Source: Candidatus Endomicrobiellum mastotermitis (GTDB lineage: Bacteria; Elusimicrobiota; Endomicrobiia; Endomicrobiales; Endomicrobiaceae). From it: a stretch of 64,000 nt of DNA. Of the stretch, positions 46,231-55,358 are shown in pieces. A program made the translations under genes and the position numbers. How positions within the stretch are numbered: the first letter of the stretch is position 1; every line of letters starts with the position of its first letter. A model generated the notes under the pieces. The model worked only from the letters and a program-made list of their open reading frames with translations. It made no database searches and was not told the DNA's origin. Location of the stretch: the NCBI GenBank assembly GCA_031272445.1, contig JAISTT010000012.1:38769-102768 (forward strand), written 5' to 3'.

Positions 46231-47067
46231 TCAAAAACAAGAAACACCAATACATGCTAGCACCGTGCCATAAAACAAAAAAACTGCACTAAATTTCCAA
46301 GAAACAAAAATTGAAAACGCAAATAAAACAGCATATATAAGAATATCACAAACACTACTTTCAAAAAATCTAGCGTTTATATTTACGCAACCAAAAAACA
46401 AAAATCTTAAATATAAAACCAACGCCCCAATCATGACTACTAGTTCACTGCAATACAATACTTTCCCCAGAAACATAAATCTAAAATTTGATAATAAAAA
46501 AATATTCTTTTTCCTATCAAACCTAAAACCTATAAACATAAGCAAAAACCTTACTGGAATATGCACAATATTATAAAAAAAAATAAATACTAAAGGAATC
46601 CAAAAATTATACGCTACAAATTTATTATTTTTATTACTAAACATATTTGCAAAAAGAAAAAGTATAAATATGCTCACAAAGACTATCAAATATCTTAGTG
46701 TCCCTCCAAAAAATGAATCCCCTATCGCAGCCAATGGTCCTTCCATTATATTTTTAACCGTATTTACGTCAGAAACTTCACCTAAATACTTACTTTCTGA
46801 CAGTTCTTTTTCCATACTTGCAACGATCGCAATTATTAAGCTAGCCATATAAGGATGCGTATTAAAAAATCCAATATGTCTTAAAAAAGCCTCCCTTTTT
46901 TTAGTCTCATCTGAATAAATTTTACATAGTAAAGGTTTTAATATAAACAAAAAACCAATATTCTGTAGTCGCTCGTAATTCCACAAACCTTGTATAAAAA
47001 AAGTCTTTACAAACATACTAAAGTATATTTTCATCATTTTAAAGCTTACATTATTGCTCACAAACAC
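46231..47067 (-). CDS. PTS mannose-family EIID membrane component
   Basis: EIID and EIIC form the membrane channel of mannose-family PTS transporters. Diagnostic parts are FFIQGLWNYERLQNIGFLFILKPLL, RHIGFFNTHPYMASLIIAIVASMEKE and GPLAAIGDSFFGGTLRYL; several membrane helices fill the second half. The start is unsure: GTG at 47067 has GGAG ten bases upstream, ATG at 47037 is the first methionine, and the track used a TTG at 47085. HPr starts ten bases after the stop. Confidence 0.9.
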   Translation of the reverse strand: MFVSNNVSFKMMKIYFSMFVKTFFIQGLWNYERLQNIGFLFILKPLLCKIYSDETKKREAFLRHIGFFNTHPYMASLIIAIVASMEKELSESKYLGEVSDVNTVKNIMEGPLAAIGDSFFGGTLRYLIVFVSIFILFLFANMFSNKNNKFVAYNFWIPLVFIFFYNIVHIPVRFLLMFIGFRFDRKKNIFLLSNFRFMFLGKVLYCSELVVMIGALVLYLRFLFFGCVNINARFFESSVCDILIYAVLFAFSIFVSWKFSAVFLFYGTVLACIGVSCF

Positions 47068-47130
47068 TATAAAATAACTCCACAATTATTTAATAAGCAT
47101 CACCAAAAAGCATTACCAAACTAATATATA

Positions 47131-47778
47131 CTAACGTCTAAAAAGGATTCTTATTTTCCTGAAATTACACATAGCCATACCAAAGCCACATATAGGTAAT
47201 AAATACCAAGCTTTTTGAAATCCTTTAAGAACAAAATTTGGAAATTCAGAATATATAAACCTATATATCCATCCGCCAATAGTCATCGAAAATATGTAAA
47301 ACAAAAATGCTTTTGCGATAAAAAAGAATAGTCCTACAGCTACACCAATATTTATATATCTATATTCTCCATTTTGCACTCTTCTTTCAACCCAATGCAT
47401 AAGTTTAGTGTTAAAATCTCTTCCCCAAATATCTATTAATTTGTACAAATAAGCAAATGGAATAGCCAACACCAATCCCCATATTGCGGCTTCATGCAAA
47501 CCCATAAAGTACTTACACATCCAAAAAGTAGATAAAGTACCTAATACTGAAACATCAATGGGTACAGCAACACCTATAGGTACTGCATTTATCCAAATCA
47601 TCTCAACTATAATACCTATCCAAAGTCCTGCACTTACATCGCCCATAAAAAAACCTATAAGAGGAGCACAAAATATGGGGCGACAAATCATAAGCTGCCC
47701 TATGGCAATTACGTCTGCACTGCACAAAGCTGAAACAAACGCAAGAAAAACAATATTTTTATTTACACATAGCATCAT
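47131..47778 (-). CDS. PTS mannose-family EIIC membrane component
   Basis: A 215-residue membrane protein, all hydrophobic segments, matching EIIC of the mannose/fructose/sorbose family: ADVIAIGQLMICRPIFCAPLIGFFMGDVSAGLWIGIIVEMIWINAVPIGVAVPID. It is shorter than E. coli ManY (266), but the ends look natural. It pairs with the EIID gene 45 bases away. It lies behind an intrinsic terminator that separates it from EIIB, so its expression may be lower or controlled. Confidence 0.9.
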   Translation of the reverse strand: MMLCVNKNIVFLAFVSALCSADVIAIGQLMICRPIFCAPLIGFFMGDVSAGLWIGIIVEMIWINAVPIGVAVPIDVSVLGTLSTFWMCKYFMGLHEAAIWGLVLAIPFAYLYKLIDIWGRDFNTKLMHWVERRVQNGEYRYINIGVAVGLFFFIAKAFLFYIFSMTIGGWIYRFIYSEFPNFVLKGFQKAWYLLPICGFGMAMCNFRKIRILFRR

Positions 47779-47861
47779 ATTATTTTATCTAGATCATTTA
47801 ACAAAATACCATTCTTCAACTTCAATAAATTTAAATATTATCTTAATCTTAGATTTTTAAT

Positions 47862-47893
47862 TAAAAAAACAAAAACCACTTAAAATAAAGTGG
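47862..47893 (-). terminator. Intrinsic terminator between EIIB and EIIC genes
   Basis: On the minus strand CCACTT-tatttt-AAGTGG forms a six-base-pair stem with a six-base loop, directly followed by TTTTTGTTTTTTT. It lies about 110 bases after the EIIB stop and about 85 before the EIIC start, all on the same strand. Confidence 0.8.
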
Positions 47894-48004
47894 ATTTCTA
47901 AGAATTATTTTAGTTCATTCGCTACTTACAAGCTCTTCAAACATTATTCAAATCCTGTAACAATTAATAAGTTAAAATATTATAAAGCAAAAAATTTACT
48001 CTAC

Positions 48005-48535
48005 TCACTCCATTTTCTTATGAATTGCCAAATATTCCTTCTCTACCAAATGCATAATATTTGATTTTTCATCTTTTGGAAAAATGCGTCCCTCTATTTC
48101 AACACCTTTTCTACATATCATATATAAATCTTCCAAATCAACGACATCTACATAAAGATTGTATAAAAGCTGCTTCTTACCATTTTTAAAATGCATCCCT
48201 CCTACATTTACAGATTTAAAATCTACCCCATTATCTAACATATATAGTACATCCGAAGGACTTGCTGTTAAAATCATCATTTTTTTTTCACCATATTGTC
48301 CATTCACAACTTTACTCGTTGCATCCTTGAGATTTTCTACTACAAGTTCCACATCACTGGGCATAGTCATAGCCATAAGTAACTGCTGAATCTCATCTTG
48401 AGCCACTATATCCGAAGCAATCAATACGATATCAACATCTATCGCTTTTAACCACCCTTGTACTACTTGTCCATGTATCAATCTATCATCTATTCTTACT
48501 AAAATTATAGGCATTTTTTTATTCTTGTCAGACAA
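48005..48535 (-). CDS. PTS mannose-family EIIB component
   Basis: Cytoplasmic EIIB passes phosphate from EIIA to the sugar. The 176-residue protein has the active histidine in VRIDDRLIHGQVVQGWLK (RxDxRxxHGQ, about residue 21) and FKSVNVGGMHFKNGKKQLL near the middle. The sugar itself cannot be told from the sequence. The EIIA gene lies 45 bases upstream. An intrinsic terminator follows. Confidence 0.93.
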   Translation of the reverse strand: MSDKNKKMPIILVRIDDRLIHGQVVQGWLKAIDVDIVLIASDIVAQDEIQQLLMAMTMPSDVELVVENLKDATSKVVNGQYGEKKMMILTASPSDVLYMLDNGVDFKSVNVGGMHFKNGKKQLLYNLYVDVVDLEDLYMICRKGVEIEGRIFPKDEKSNIMHLVEKEYLAIHKKME

Positions 48536-48580
48536 AAATTAATATTAGTCACTGGCAAAAGGCAAAACAAAATACTAAAA

Positions 48581-49015
48581 TCAAGAAGTACGTTTATTAT
48601 GCTTTCCATATATCTCATCAAATAATTTTTTTTTAACATTTATCATGCTCTTCTGTCCATCAAATAAAACTTTCTCCGCTAAGTCTGAAATAGTTATATC
48701 TTTTTTACTTGAAAATATCGCAGATAATATCATTGGAAGATTAACACCAGAAAGAATCTCTGCGTTAAATAACATACACATAGGGGCCGAAGCATTACAA
48801 GGTGTTCCTCCTACCATATCAGTAAGTATAAGGCTTCCGTCATCATCGCTCACGTCTTTTAAAAGACTATTAACTCTTTCCTTCATCTGTATCAAACTAT
48901 CACCGACCTCTCTTTTAACAACATATAAATTAGACTGTTTCCCGACAATAGCTTCTACAGAATTTACCAATTCTTGTGCTAATTCTCCATGAGCAACAAC
49001 AATAATTTTGACCAT
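48581..49015 (-). CDS. PTS mannose-family EIIA component
   Basis: EIIA receives phosphate from HPr. The 144-residue domain starts MVKIIVVAHGELAQELV, with the active histidine at residue 9, and has DMVGGTPCNASAPM and GVNLPMILSAI, the family pattern. It is a separate protein, not fused to EIIB as in E. coli ManX. It follows glmR by about 43 bases. Confidence 0.93.
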   Translation of the reverse strand: MVKIIVVAHGELAQELVNSVEAIVGKQSNLYVVKREVGDSLIQMKERVNSLLKDVSDDDGSLILTDMVGGTPCNASAPMCMLFNAEILSGVNLPMILSAIFSSKKDITISDLAEKVLFDGQKSMINVKKKLFDEIYGKHNKRTS

Positions 49016-49058
49016 ACTTCTGAATCCCCCACATGAAGATGAAGATAAGGTTTTCTTT

Positions 49059-50000
49059 TCATTTTAACACTGACGTTATTATTTCAACTAAAACATCCGC
49101 AAGTTTATCAGGATCATGTCTTGCATAAATCTCATCAGAAAATAAACTCCCCTTTACAATTTTAATACACACCTTGTCATTTTCAACTTGGCAAGCTCCA
49201 CATTTTTCGTACCTTTTTACAAGGTTTTCTGGAACTATACCTTCATTTGCTATAACACAGTCAACTATCCCACTATAAGAGTGTTTTTCTATCGCTGCTA
49301 CATGATCTGAAAGTTTGTAGCCTTTCGTTTCGCCAGGCTGTGTCATGATATTGCAAACATACATTTTGTAGGCTTTTGATATTTTTATTGCATCAACAAC
49401 TCCATCAACTAGCAAATTAACTATTATTGAAGTATATAAAGATCCTGGACCAAAAATTATTATATCTGCATTTTTTAAAACATTAATTACATCTGGAGTA
49501 GCAGGTGGACTCATAGGACTTAAGCCTATACGCTTAATCTTTTCTTCTACTTCAGAAATTTTGCTTTCGCCTTTTATCTTTTTTCCACTTTCAAGTTCAG
49601 CTTCAAGCACAATTGAAGATAGTGTTACAGGTAAAACTCTTCCTCTTATTGCAAGAACTTCACTGCAATTCGCTATAGCACTATCAAAACTACCCAAAAT
49701 TGAAGACATAGCTGTTAAAAAGAGGTTTCCAAAAGAATGTCCAGACAAAGTTCCTCTAGTCGGAAATCTATACTGAAAAAGCCTTGACATTAAGCTTTCT
49801 TCTTCAGAAAGAGCAACTAAACAATTTCTTATATCTCCCGGCGGCAAAACACCAAGTTCAGTCCTTAGCTTACCAGAACTTCCTCCGTCATCCGCTACAT
49901 TCACCACAGCAGTAATAGACTTGTTATACTTTTTAAGACCTCTTAAAAGAGTCGACAACCCACTCCCACCACCAAGAGCAACAATCTTTAGATTTTTCAT
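49059..50000 (-). CDS. glmR: Gluconeogenesis factor YvcK/GlmR
   Basis: A 313-residue protein of the CofD-like family. YvcK/GlmR is needed for growth on gluconeogenic carbon sources and supports cell-wall precursor supply through GlmS in Firmicutes. Signatures are VALGGGSGLSTLLRGLKKY, VNVADDGGSSGKLRTELGVLPPGDIRNCL, SGHSFGNLFLTAM and FGPGSLYTSIIVNLLV. Its neighbours rapZ and hprK form the known rapZ-yvcK-type cluster of carbon control genes. The upstream ribosome site is weak. Confidence 0.94.
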   Translation of the reverse strand: MKNLKIVALGGGSGLSTLLRGLKKYNKSITAVVNVADDGGSSGKLRTELGVLPPGDIRNCLVALSEEESLMSRLFQYRFPTRGTLSGHSFGNLFLTAMSSILGSFDSAIANCSEVLAIRGRVLPVTLSSIVLEAELESGKKIKGESKISEVEEKIKRIGLSPMSPPATPDVINVLKNADIIIFGPGSLYTSIIVNLLVDGVVDAIKISKAYKMYVCNIMTQPGETKGYKLSDHVAAIEKHSYSGIVDCVIANEGIVPENLVKRYEKCGACQVENDKVCIKIVKGSLFSDEIYARHDPDKLADVLVEIITSVLK

Positions 50001-50061
50001 TATATATATTTACCACATTGTAAAAATTGATACTCAATTAGATTTTTTCTTATTTTAGATA

Positions 50062-50931
50062 TCATAATATAAAAATATCTCTGTGATTAAGTTTCACTTT
50101 ATACTTTTTATTTCTTAAAAATTCCGCAAGCTTTATAGCTGTAAAAACTGACCTATGTTTCCCTCCTGTACACCCTATTGCTATAGTTAAATAGCTTTTA
50201 CCTTCTTTAATATAAAATGAGAGGGTTGTGCTTATAAGCTTCGAGAATATACTAAAGAAAACTTTAAACTCTTTTTGGACTTCTATGTAATCTTTAACAG
50301 CCTTATCGTTACCAGTTTTAAATTTTAATCCATATACATAGTTTGGATTCGCTAAAAAGCGTACATCATAAACTATATCGGCATTGCTTGGTATACCATA
50401 TTTATACCCAAAAGAAAGAATAGAAATACTTAAATATTGTTCCCTGCATTGACAAACACCTATAAGTACAGAAATTAATTCCTTAAGTTCAATTACATTG
50501 ACACCTGTAGTATCCACTATCTCATCTGCAATCTTAAAAATTCCATCTATAACTTTTCTCTCACGCATTATTCCTTCAATTAACGATCCACTCTCCAAAG
50601 GATGACGATGACGAGTTTCAGAATAACGCCTTAATAGAATCGAATCAGAAGCATCTAAAAAAATAACCTTACATTCTACATTTTTTCCCTTCAAAGCAAT
50701 AAGTACACTTTCAAAATAAGTAAGAGTTTCCCCTGCACGTGAATCTATGCTTATTGCTATATTTTTATATTTATCATCGGAACTTTCAAGACATATATCT
50801 ACAAAATTTAGAACCATTTGAATAGGCATATTATCAATACAAAAAAAGCCAAAATCCTCAAAAATTTTGAGAGCTTGACTCTTACCTGCACCTGACATAC
50901 CAGAAATTATATATAATTTTATCATTACCAT
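50062..50931 (-). CDS. rapZ: RapZ/YvcJ nucleotide-binding adaptor
   Basis: A 289-residue P-loop protein: IISGMSGAGKSQALKIFEDFGFFCIDNMP at the start, DSRAGE, VIFLDASDSILLRRYSETRHRHPL, and the C-terminal FGYKYGIPSNADIVYDVRFLANPNY and AIGCTGGKHRSVFTAIKLAEFL. In E. coli RapZ senses glucosamine-6-phosphate precursor state and guides RNase E to GlmZ. The function in this phylum is unproven. It is immediately upstream of glmR and downstream of hprK. Confidence 0.94.
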   Translation of the reverse strand: MVMIKLYIISGMSGAGKSQALKIFEDFGFFCIDNMPIQMVLNFVDICLESSDDKYKNIAISIDSRAGETLTYFESVLIALKGKNVECKVIFLDASDSILLRRYSETRHRHPLESGSLIEGIMRERKVIDGIFKIADEIVDTTGVNVIELKELISVLIGVCQCREQYLSISILSFGYKYGIPSNADIVYDVRFLANPNYVYGLKFKTGNDKAVKDYIEVQKEFKVFFSIFSKLISTTLSFYIKEGKSYLTIAIGCTGGKHRSVFTAIKLAEFLRNKKYKVKLNHRDIFIL

Positions 50932-50995
50932 TTAAAAGACAGATTACTTTAACACTATTTTAAGTCACCACATCATTGTATGGCATAAAAACAAA

Positions 50996-51049
50996 TTAAC
51001 TATTTTTTCATTTAAAACTTTTAATGAAGGCAACAAAACAAATAGTTAA
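50996..51049 (-). terminator. Nested inverted repeat between hprK and rapZ, possible terminator
   Basis: An outer TTAACTATTT/AAATAGTTAA repeat (50996-51005, 51040-51049) encloses an inner TTCATT/AATGAA pair. On the minus strand it is followed by TTTGTTTTTATG. The stem is very AT-rich, so termination would be weak. Confidence 0.35.
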
Positions 51050-51159
51050 AATATACACATAGATTACTACTTTTTTAATTCGTAGCAAACGATAATCACA
51101 CATAACTGTTATATATATTTATTATATGCTCTATGCACGTGTACGGCACTTGCTATTTT

Positions 51160-52110
51160 TCAACTCTTATTGGACCCATTATTAATTTCTTTTTTTAATT
51201 TATAGTCTAAGTCTCTTACAGTAAAACGTCCTTTATTTTTAAGTCTTTGATTTAAACTTGCCGTTTCAACAAGCACAGCGAGATTTCTTCCAGGCCCAAC
51301 AGGAATTGTAATTTCAGGAATTCTTACACCCAAAAACTCAGAATAATATTCATTAATTCCTAACCTCTCATACTCCTTTTCCAATTCCCACATCTCAAGT
51401 TTTACAACAAGTTCTATGTAAGTCTCATCTAAAATGCTTCCTATGCCAAAAATATCCTTAACATTTATTATACCTATACCTCTCACTTCTATAAGATGCT
51501 TTGTAATCTCCAAACCACTTCCACTCAAAGTACATTCAGAATGTTTCTTTACAATTACAACATCGTCAGCAACAAGTTTATGACCTCTTTTTAAAAGTTC
51601 AAGAGCACACTCAGATTTACCTATTGCAGACTTACCTATAATTAAAACACCTAAACCATAGATACTCGTCATAACACCATGTATTTTAATTGACGGGGCA
51701 AGCTTTCTATCCAAATAATAAATTAAATCACCAATAAACGAAGAAGTTCCCCATTCTGTTCTCAAAAGCGGAACATCCAAATCAGAGAATATTTTTACCA
51801 TTGCACCATTAGGATTAAGTCCTTTAGTCAAAATACAACACACAGCAGCCTTATGAGAGAAAATTCCATATAATACTTTTATCTGATCATCATATCTTAG
51901 ATTTTCTAAATATAAGTACTCACTCATTCCAATAATCTGTATACGCTCATACGGAAAATTCTTAAAAAATCCAGCAAATGCAAGACCCGGCCTGTTAACA
52001 TCAGAAGTCTCAATTTTTTTATCAAGACCAGTATGTCCCATCAAAAGTGCAAGTTTAAAATCTTCACCTTTCTCACTAATAAACGTGCCTACATCAATAG
52101 ATATACTAAT
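51160..52110 (-). CDS. hprK: HPr kinase/phosphorylase, start codon apparently AUU
   Basis: HprK phosphorylates Ser of HPr and removes it again in response to metabolite levels. It has the Walker A GKSAIGKSECALELLKRGH, the HPrK signature IEVRGIGIINVKDIFGIGS, and IPVGPGRNLAVLVET. The track start (MMGHTG, at 52044) cuts the N-terminal domain. In frame upstream are 22 more codons reading SISIDVGTFISEKGEDFKLALL, which fit the family, and the first possible start is ATT at 52110, overlapping the ptsN stop as TAATT, with AGAGG seven bases upstream. No ATG, GTG or TTG exists there. Confidence 0.88.
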   Translation of the reverse strand: MSISIDVGTFISEKGEDFKLALLMGHTGLDKKIETSDVNRPGLAFAGFFKNFPYERIQIIGMSEYLYLENLRYDDQIKVLYGIFSHKAAVCCILTKGLNPNGAMVKIFSDLDVPLLRTEWGTSSFIGDLIYYLDRKLAPSIKIHGVMTSIYGLGVLIIGKSAIGKSECALELLKRGHKLVADDVVIVKKHSECTLSGSGLEITKHLIEVRGIGIINVKDIFGIGSILDETYIELVVKLEMWELEKEYERLGINEYYSEFLGVRIPEITIPVGPGRNLAVLVETASLNQRLKNKGRFTVRDLDYKLKKEINNGSNKS

Positions 52111-52565
52111 TAATCATCCTCTTGTTGTATTATTTTTACAATTTCTTCTGCCGTAACTGCATTTCGTATGGCTTGCCTTAGAAATTTATCTTTAAAAAGT
52201 CTTGATATTCTAGACAATGCTTTTAAGTGTTCTCCCATCACATCAACAGGTCCCAACAAAAGAAAAATTATATGGACCGGTTCACCATCAAGAGAGTTGA
52301 ATTCTATTCCTTTTTGCGAAATTCCAAGAACTCCTATTTGTTCTTGCAAAGCGTCAGTTTTTCCATGTGGTATCGCAACTCCTTGCCCAATTCCTGTTGA
52401 GCCTAGCTTTTCTCTCTCTAATACAACACCAATAACTTCATCAACTTTTTTGACCTTTTTTCTATTTTTTAAAACCTCTACAAGTTCAATAATTGCCGAT
52501 TTTTTATCATATGCTTTTAAATCAACAATAATCGAATCTTGATCTAAAAAATCCATAATCTTCAT
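52110..52565 (-). CDS. ptsN: PTS EIIA, nitrogen-regulatory type (PtsN-like)
   Basis: A 151-residue fructose/nitrogen-type EIIA domain with the active histidine in GQGVAIPHGKTDALQEQIGVL (about 60-80), and HIIFLLLGP. In Proteobacteria PtsN is regulatory and sits in the rpoN operon, matching the position here between hpf and rapZ. The track uses a GTG; the ATG at 52565 (MKIMDFL) is better because GGAGG lies eight bases upstream. Confidence 0.9.
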   Translation of the reverse strand: MKIMDFLDQDSIIVDLKAYDKKSAIIELVEVLKNRKKVKKVDEVIGVVLEREKLGSTGIGQGVAIPHGKTDALQEQIGVLGISQKGIEFNSLDGEPVHIIFLLLGPVDVMGEHLKALSRISRLFKDKFLRQAIRNAVTAEEIVKIIQQEDD

Positions 52566-52590
52566 TTCTCTCACCTCCGGTACTTTATAT

Positions 52591-53142
52591 TTAATTTGGC
52601 TTTAAAAGAACTAATGACCCTTTTTCATTGCGATAAAGAACACTTACTTTATCATATATGCCATCTTTAAACATATAAACCATATAAGCAAGATTATCCA
52701 TATTATCAACTGCTTCTTCTAGTGTCTCTGATTTTAAATCAAAACGTCTTATTTCAGAAATTCTCTCTCTTAAATTTTCCATATTACTACAAGAAGAAGA
52801 TATTTTCTCAATATTACGCTTTTTATCTCTTGAAACTTTTAGATTATCCTTTCTGTGAACTTTTGAAACCTCTTTTTGTTTTTTAAGTTGTTTTTTAAGT
52901 TTATTTACAGTAAGATCTAGTGAAGAATATACATCGTAAGAATACCCTTTTGATACTAGAGAAAGTTTGTCTAAGTATAAAATTATTTCTGTCATATGCC
53001 TAGCCTTTTCAACTGACAAAACAACATGTGCCCATACATTATTAGTATCATAAAACTTACCAATCTTTTCAATTTTTTTTCGCACATAATAATCAATTGA
53101 CTCTGTCAATTCCAGATGCCTAGCTGTAATATCAACTCTCAT
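52591..53142 (-). CDS. hpf: Ribosome hibernation promoting factor, long form
   Basis: HPF silences ribosomes in starvation. The 183-residue protein is the long form: an N-terminal HPF domain (MRVDITARHLELTESIDYYVRKKIEKIGKFYD, about 1-100), a basic linker and a C-terminal domain with VDNMDNLAYMVYMFKD. The C-terminal part dimerises to pair ribosomes into 100S particles in other bacteria. GGAG precedes the ATG. It lies between lptB and ptsN, as in the proteobacterial rpoN operon. Confidence 0.92.
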   Translation of the reverse strand: MRVDITARHLELTESIDYYVRKKIEKIGKFYDTNNVWAHVVLSVEKARHMTEIILYLDKLSLVSKGYSYDVYSSLDLTVNKLKKQLKKQKEVSKVHRKDNLKVSRDKKRNIEKISSSCSNMENLRERISEIRRFDLKSETLEEAVDNMDNLAYMVYMFKDGIYDKVSVLYRNEKGSLVLLKPN

Positions 53143-53237
53143 TTATTTCTCCTTTACAATAAATAAGCACCGGCACTCCATTCTCAGCTTTTTGCATGGA
53201 TAACAACAAATAATTACATTAAGTTTACATTTTTATA

Positions 53238-53957
53238 CTACATTTTAAAATTATCACCTAAATACACTTTTTTAGCTTCTTGATTCCCAAGCAACTCTCT
53301 TGCATTCCCTTCAACTAAAATTCCTCCATCGTAAATCACATATGCTCTGTCTATAATCTCAAGAGTTTCTCTAACATTATGGTCAGTTATAAGAACACCT
53401 AATCCTCTTGCTTTCAGTTTTTTTACAAACTTCTGTATATCATCAACTGTAATAGGATCAATACCAACAAACGGTTCGTCTAAAAGCAAAAACTTAGGAT
53501 CCACTATTAAAGCTCTAGCAATTTCAAGTCGCCTTTTTTCTCCTCCAGATAACGTGGCACTAATTTGCTTACGCAGTTTTATAAGACCAAAATCTTCAAG
53601 CAAAAGCTCAATCTTTTCTCTTCTCTGAACTTTTGAGGCTATAAGTACTTGGGCTATGGAAACAAGATTATCTTCAACGGTGAGTTTACTGAATATTGAC
53701 GGCTCCTGTGAAAGATATCCTATCCCAACTCTAGCCCTTCTGTACATAGGCCAAGTAGTTATTTCAGTATCATCAATATAGACACTGCCACTATAAGGTT
53801 TTACAAGACCAACAGTCATATAAAAAGTTGTGGTCTTCCCAGCACCATTAGGCCCAAGTAAACCCACAATTTCACCTTGCTTTACACTTATACTTACGCC
53901 ATTCACAACCATCTTATACTTATACTTTTTGTACAAATTTTCAGTTCTAAGTATCAT
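53238..53957 (-). CDS. lptB: LPS export ABC transporter ATPase LptB
   Basis: LptB powers extraction of LPS from the inner membrane through LptFG. The 239-residue ATPase has Walker A GLLGPNGAGKTTTFYMTVGL (about 31-50), the Q-loop in YLSQEPSIF, signature ATLSGGEKRRLEIARAL, Walker B FLLLDEPFVGIDPI and the H-loop in GVLITDHNVRETL. It directly follows lptA and lptC, so the three work in one complex. lptF and lptG are not in the window. Confidence 0.95.
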   Translation of the reverse strand: MILRTENLYKKYKYKMVVNGVSISVKQGEIVGLLGPNGAGKTTTFYMTVGLVKPYSGSVYIDDTEITTWPMYRRARVGIGYLSQEPSIFSKLTVEDNLVSIAQVLIASKVQRREKIELLLEDFGLIKLRKQISATLSGGEKRRLEIARALIVDPKFLLLDEPFVGIDPITVDDIQKFVKKLKARGLGVLITDHNVRETLEIIDRAYVIYDGGILVEGNARELLGNQEAKKVYLGDNFKM

Positions 53958-54002
53958 TTTTTTTATCTTCTATTTCAACTTTCACTTTCACCAAACCTCT
54001 AA

Positions 54003-54644
54003 TTAACCATTCTTTTTTTTATTATCTGAATTATAAAAAACTATTTTATCCGCCCTACAAATACCTCTTTTCCCATTATGTGAAACATAAACCTCTGGTC
54101 TTTTTTTGTCTTTTTCAAAAACTGTATACAGCTCTTTTTTAAAAAAAATAGCATTATCTGAATAAACTGTACCATAAGAATTTGTGACCTCAACATCATT
54201 ATAAGCCTTCAAAGTTTTCAGATTATCATCAACATAAACTTCTTGAGCACATAAAATAGTAGGTGAATTTGAATTATTCATAAAATACTTTAATTTTAGT
54301 ATAGTACTCCCCCAAATTTTTCCATTTTTTCCATTCATATCATAATGTGCAAAATCTCCGCAACATTCAACTGTTTCATCATCCTTTAAATTTGACAAAA
54401 AGTTGACATTACCATAAGCAAAAATAAATGACTCGCTTTCATTATAAATTATATTATTAGCTGTCATTATATTCAAATCGCTAACAATCTTTGAATTCCC
54501 CTTTAAAACTGTAACTTTCCCTTTATCTCTTATTTCCATTCTTTCCCCAGTTATAATGACCTTTCCAAAGGCACAATTAACAAAACAAAGGATGGTAATC
54601 TTAATAAAAAAAGTAATAAGAAATATTTTAATTGACTTAATCAA
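54003..54644 (-). CDS. lptA: LPS transport periplasmic protein, LptA/OstA-like
   Basis: A 213-residue secreted protein: signal peptide-like hydrophobic segment at 8-28, then an OstA-like beta-jellyroll (VIITGERMEIRDKGKVTVLKGNSKIVSDLNIMTANNIIYNES). Such proteins form the periplasmic bridge that carries LPS to the outer membrane. The identification rests on the pattern and the lptC-lptA-lptB order. It overlaps lptC by eight bases. Confidence 0.85.
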   Translation of the reverse strand: MIKSIKIFLITFFIKITILCFVNCAFGKVIITGERMEIRDKGKVTVLKGNSKIVSDLNIMTANNIIYNESESFIFAYGNVNFLSNLKDDETVECCGDFAHYDMNGKNGKIWGSTILKLKYFMNNSNSPTILCAQEVYVDDNLKTLKAYNDVEVTNSYGTVYSDNAIFFKKELYTVFEKDKKRPEVYVSHNGKRGICRADKIVFYNSDNKKKNG

Positions 54645-55176
54645 TCAAAATCCTCTGGTTTCTAATAACGATATTATTTAATCTTATATCCGATTCAAAA
54701 CCCTTACCATACACTACTTCACCAGGTTTTGTAAACTTAACGTTATTATTGCTGTAAACCAAATTGTCCACAGAATTATACGTTAAATTTGTGGTTTGCA
54801 AACTCTCACCGTTTACGGTTTTTACAAGACACTTTCCATTACATTTGACATCATATGTTTCTGTATTTATTCTTGCACTTTCAGTTATTAGATCTGAAAC
54901 ATAATTGCCCTCATCATAAAACTTTATTACAGGATGATCTAAATCAGCAATACTTTTTTTAGTATCTATAACAGCAGATTTACCCTCTAGGGTCATACCA
55001 ATTTTTCCTCTGAACAATCTGGTCACTACAAATTCTTCCACCTTTTGATCATAAGCAGGCAGATTTTCTTCAACGATAGTTGCCTTGGACTTACAACTTG
55101 GAAGCAAAAAAACAGAAAATACTATTATCACCGATAATATGCTGCAATTTTTATAAAACATATCTTTCCAAGTCAA
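54637..55176 (-). CDS. lptC: LPS export protein LptC, lipoprotein
   Basis: A 179-residue inner-membrane-bound periplasmic protein. It has a hydrophobic segment at 12-27 and a lipobox-like LLPSCKSK (Cys about 28), unlike E. coli LptC, which keeps a membrane helix. The rest is a beta-rich LptC domain ending VVYGKGFESDIRLNNIVIRNQRILID. LptC accepts LPS from LptFG and hands it to LptA. Order kdsC-lptC-lptA-lptB is as in E. coli. Confidence 0.82.
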   Translation of the reverse strand: MTWKDMFYKNCSILSVIIVFSVFLLPSCKSKATIVEENLPAYDQKVEEFVVTRLFRGKIGMTLEGKSAVIDTKKSIADLDHPVIKFYDEGNYVSDLITESARINTETYDVKCNGKCLVKTVNGESLQTTNLTYNSVDNLVYSNNNVKFTKPGEVVYGKGFESDIRLNNIVIRNQRILID

Positions 55177-55358
55177 AAGAAAAACATTTATTCTTCAATA
55201 TTTACAAAATACTTTTAACTATCCAAACTCTTTATAACTTTTATAATATAAAATTTCATACTATTCACCCAAAGTTTCTCACAAAATTAAGCTTTTCCTT
55301 TACAAACAAATATCCTCATCTTACAGATAAAACTGAAATTCTCATATAAATCATTTGA

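Noticed and set aside
53143-53237. Short frame MQKAENGVPVLIYCKGE before hpf, as a possible rpoN remnant
   Set aside because: It overlaps the hpf start and does not resemble RpoN; likely chance.
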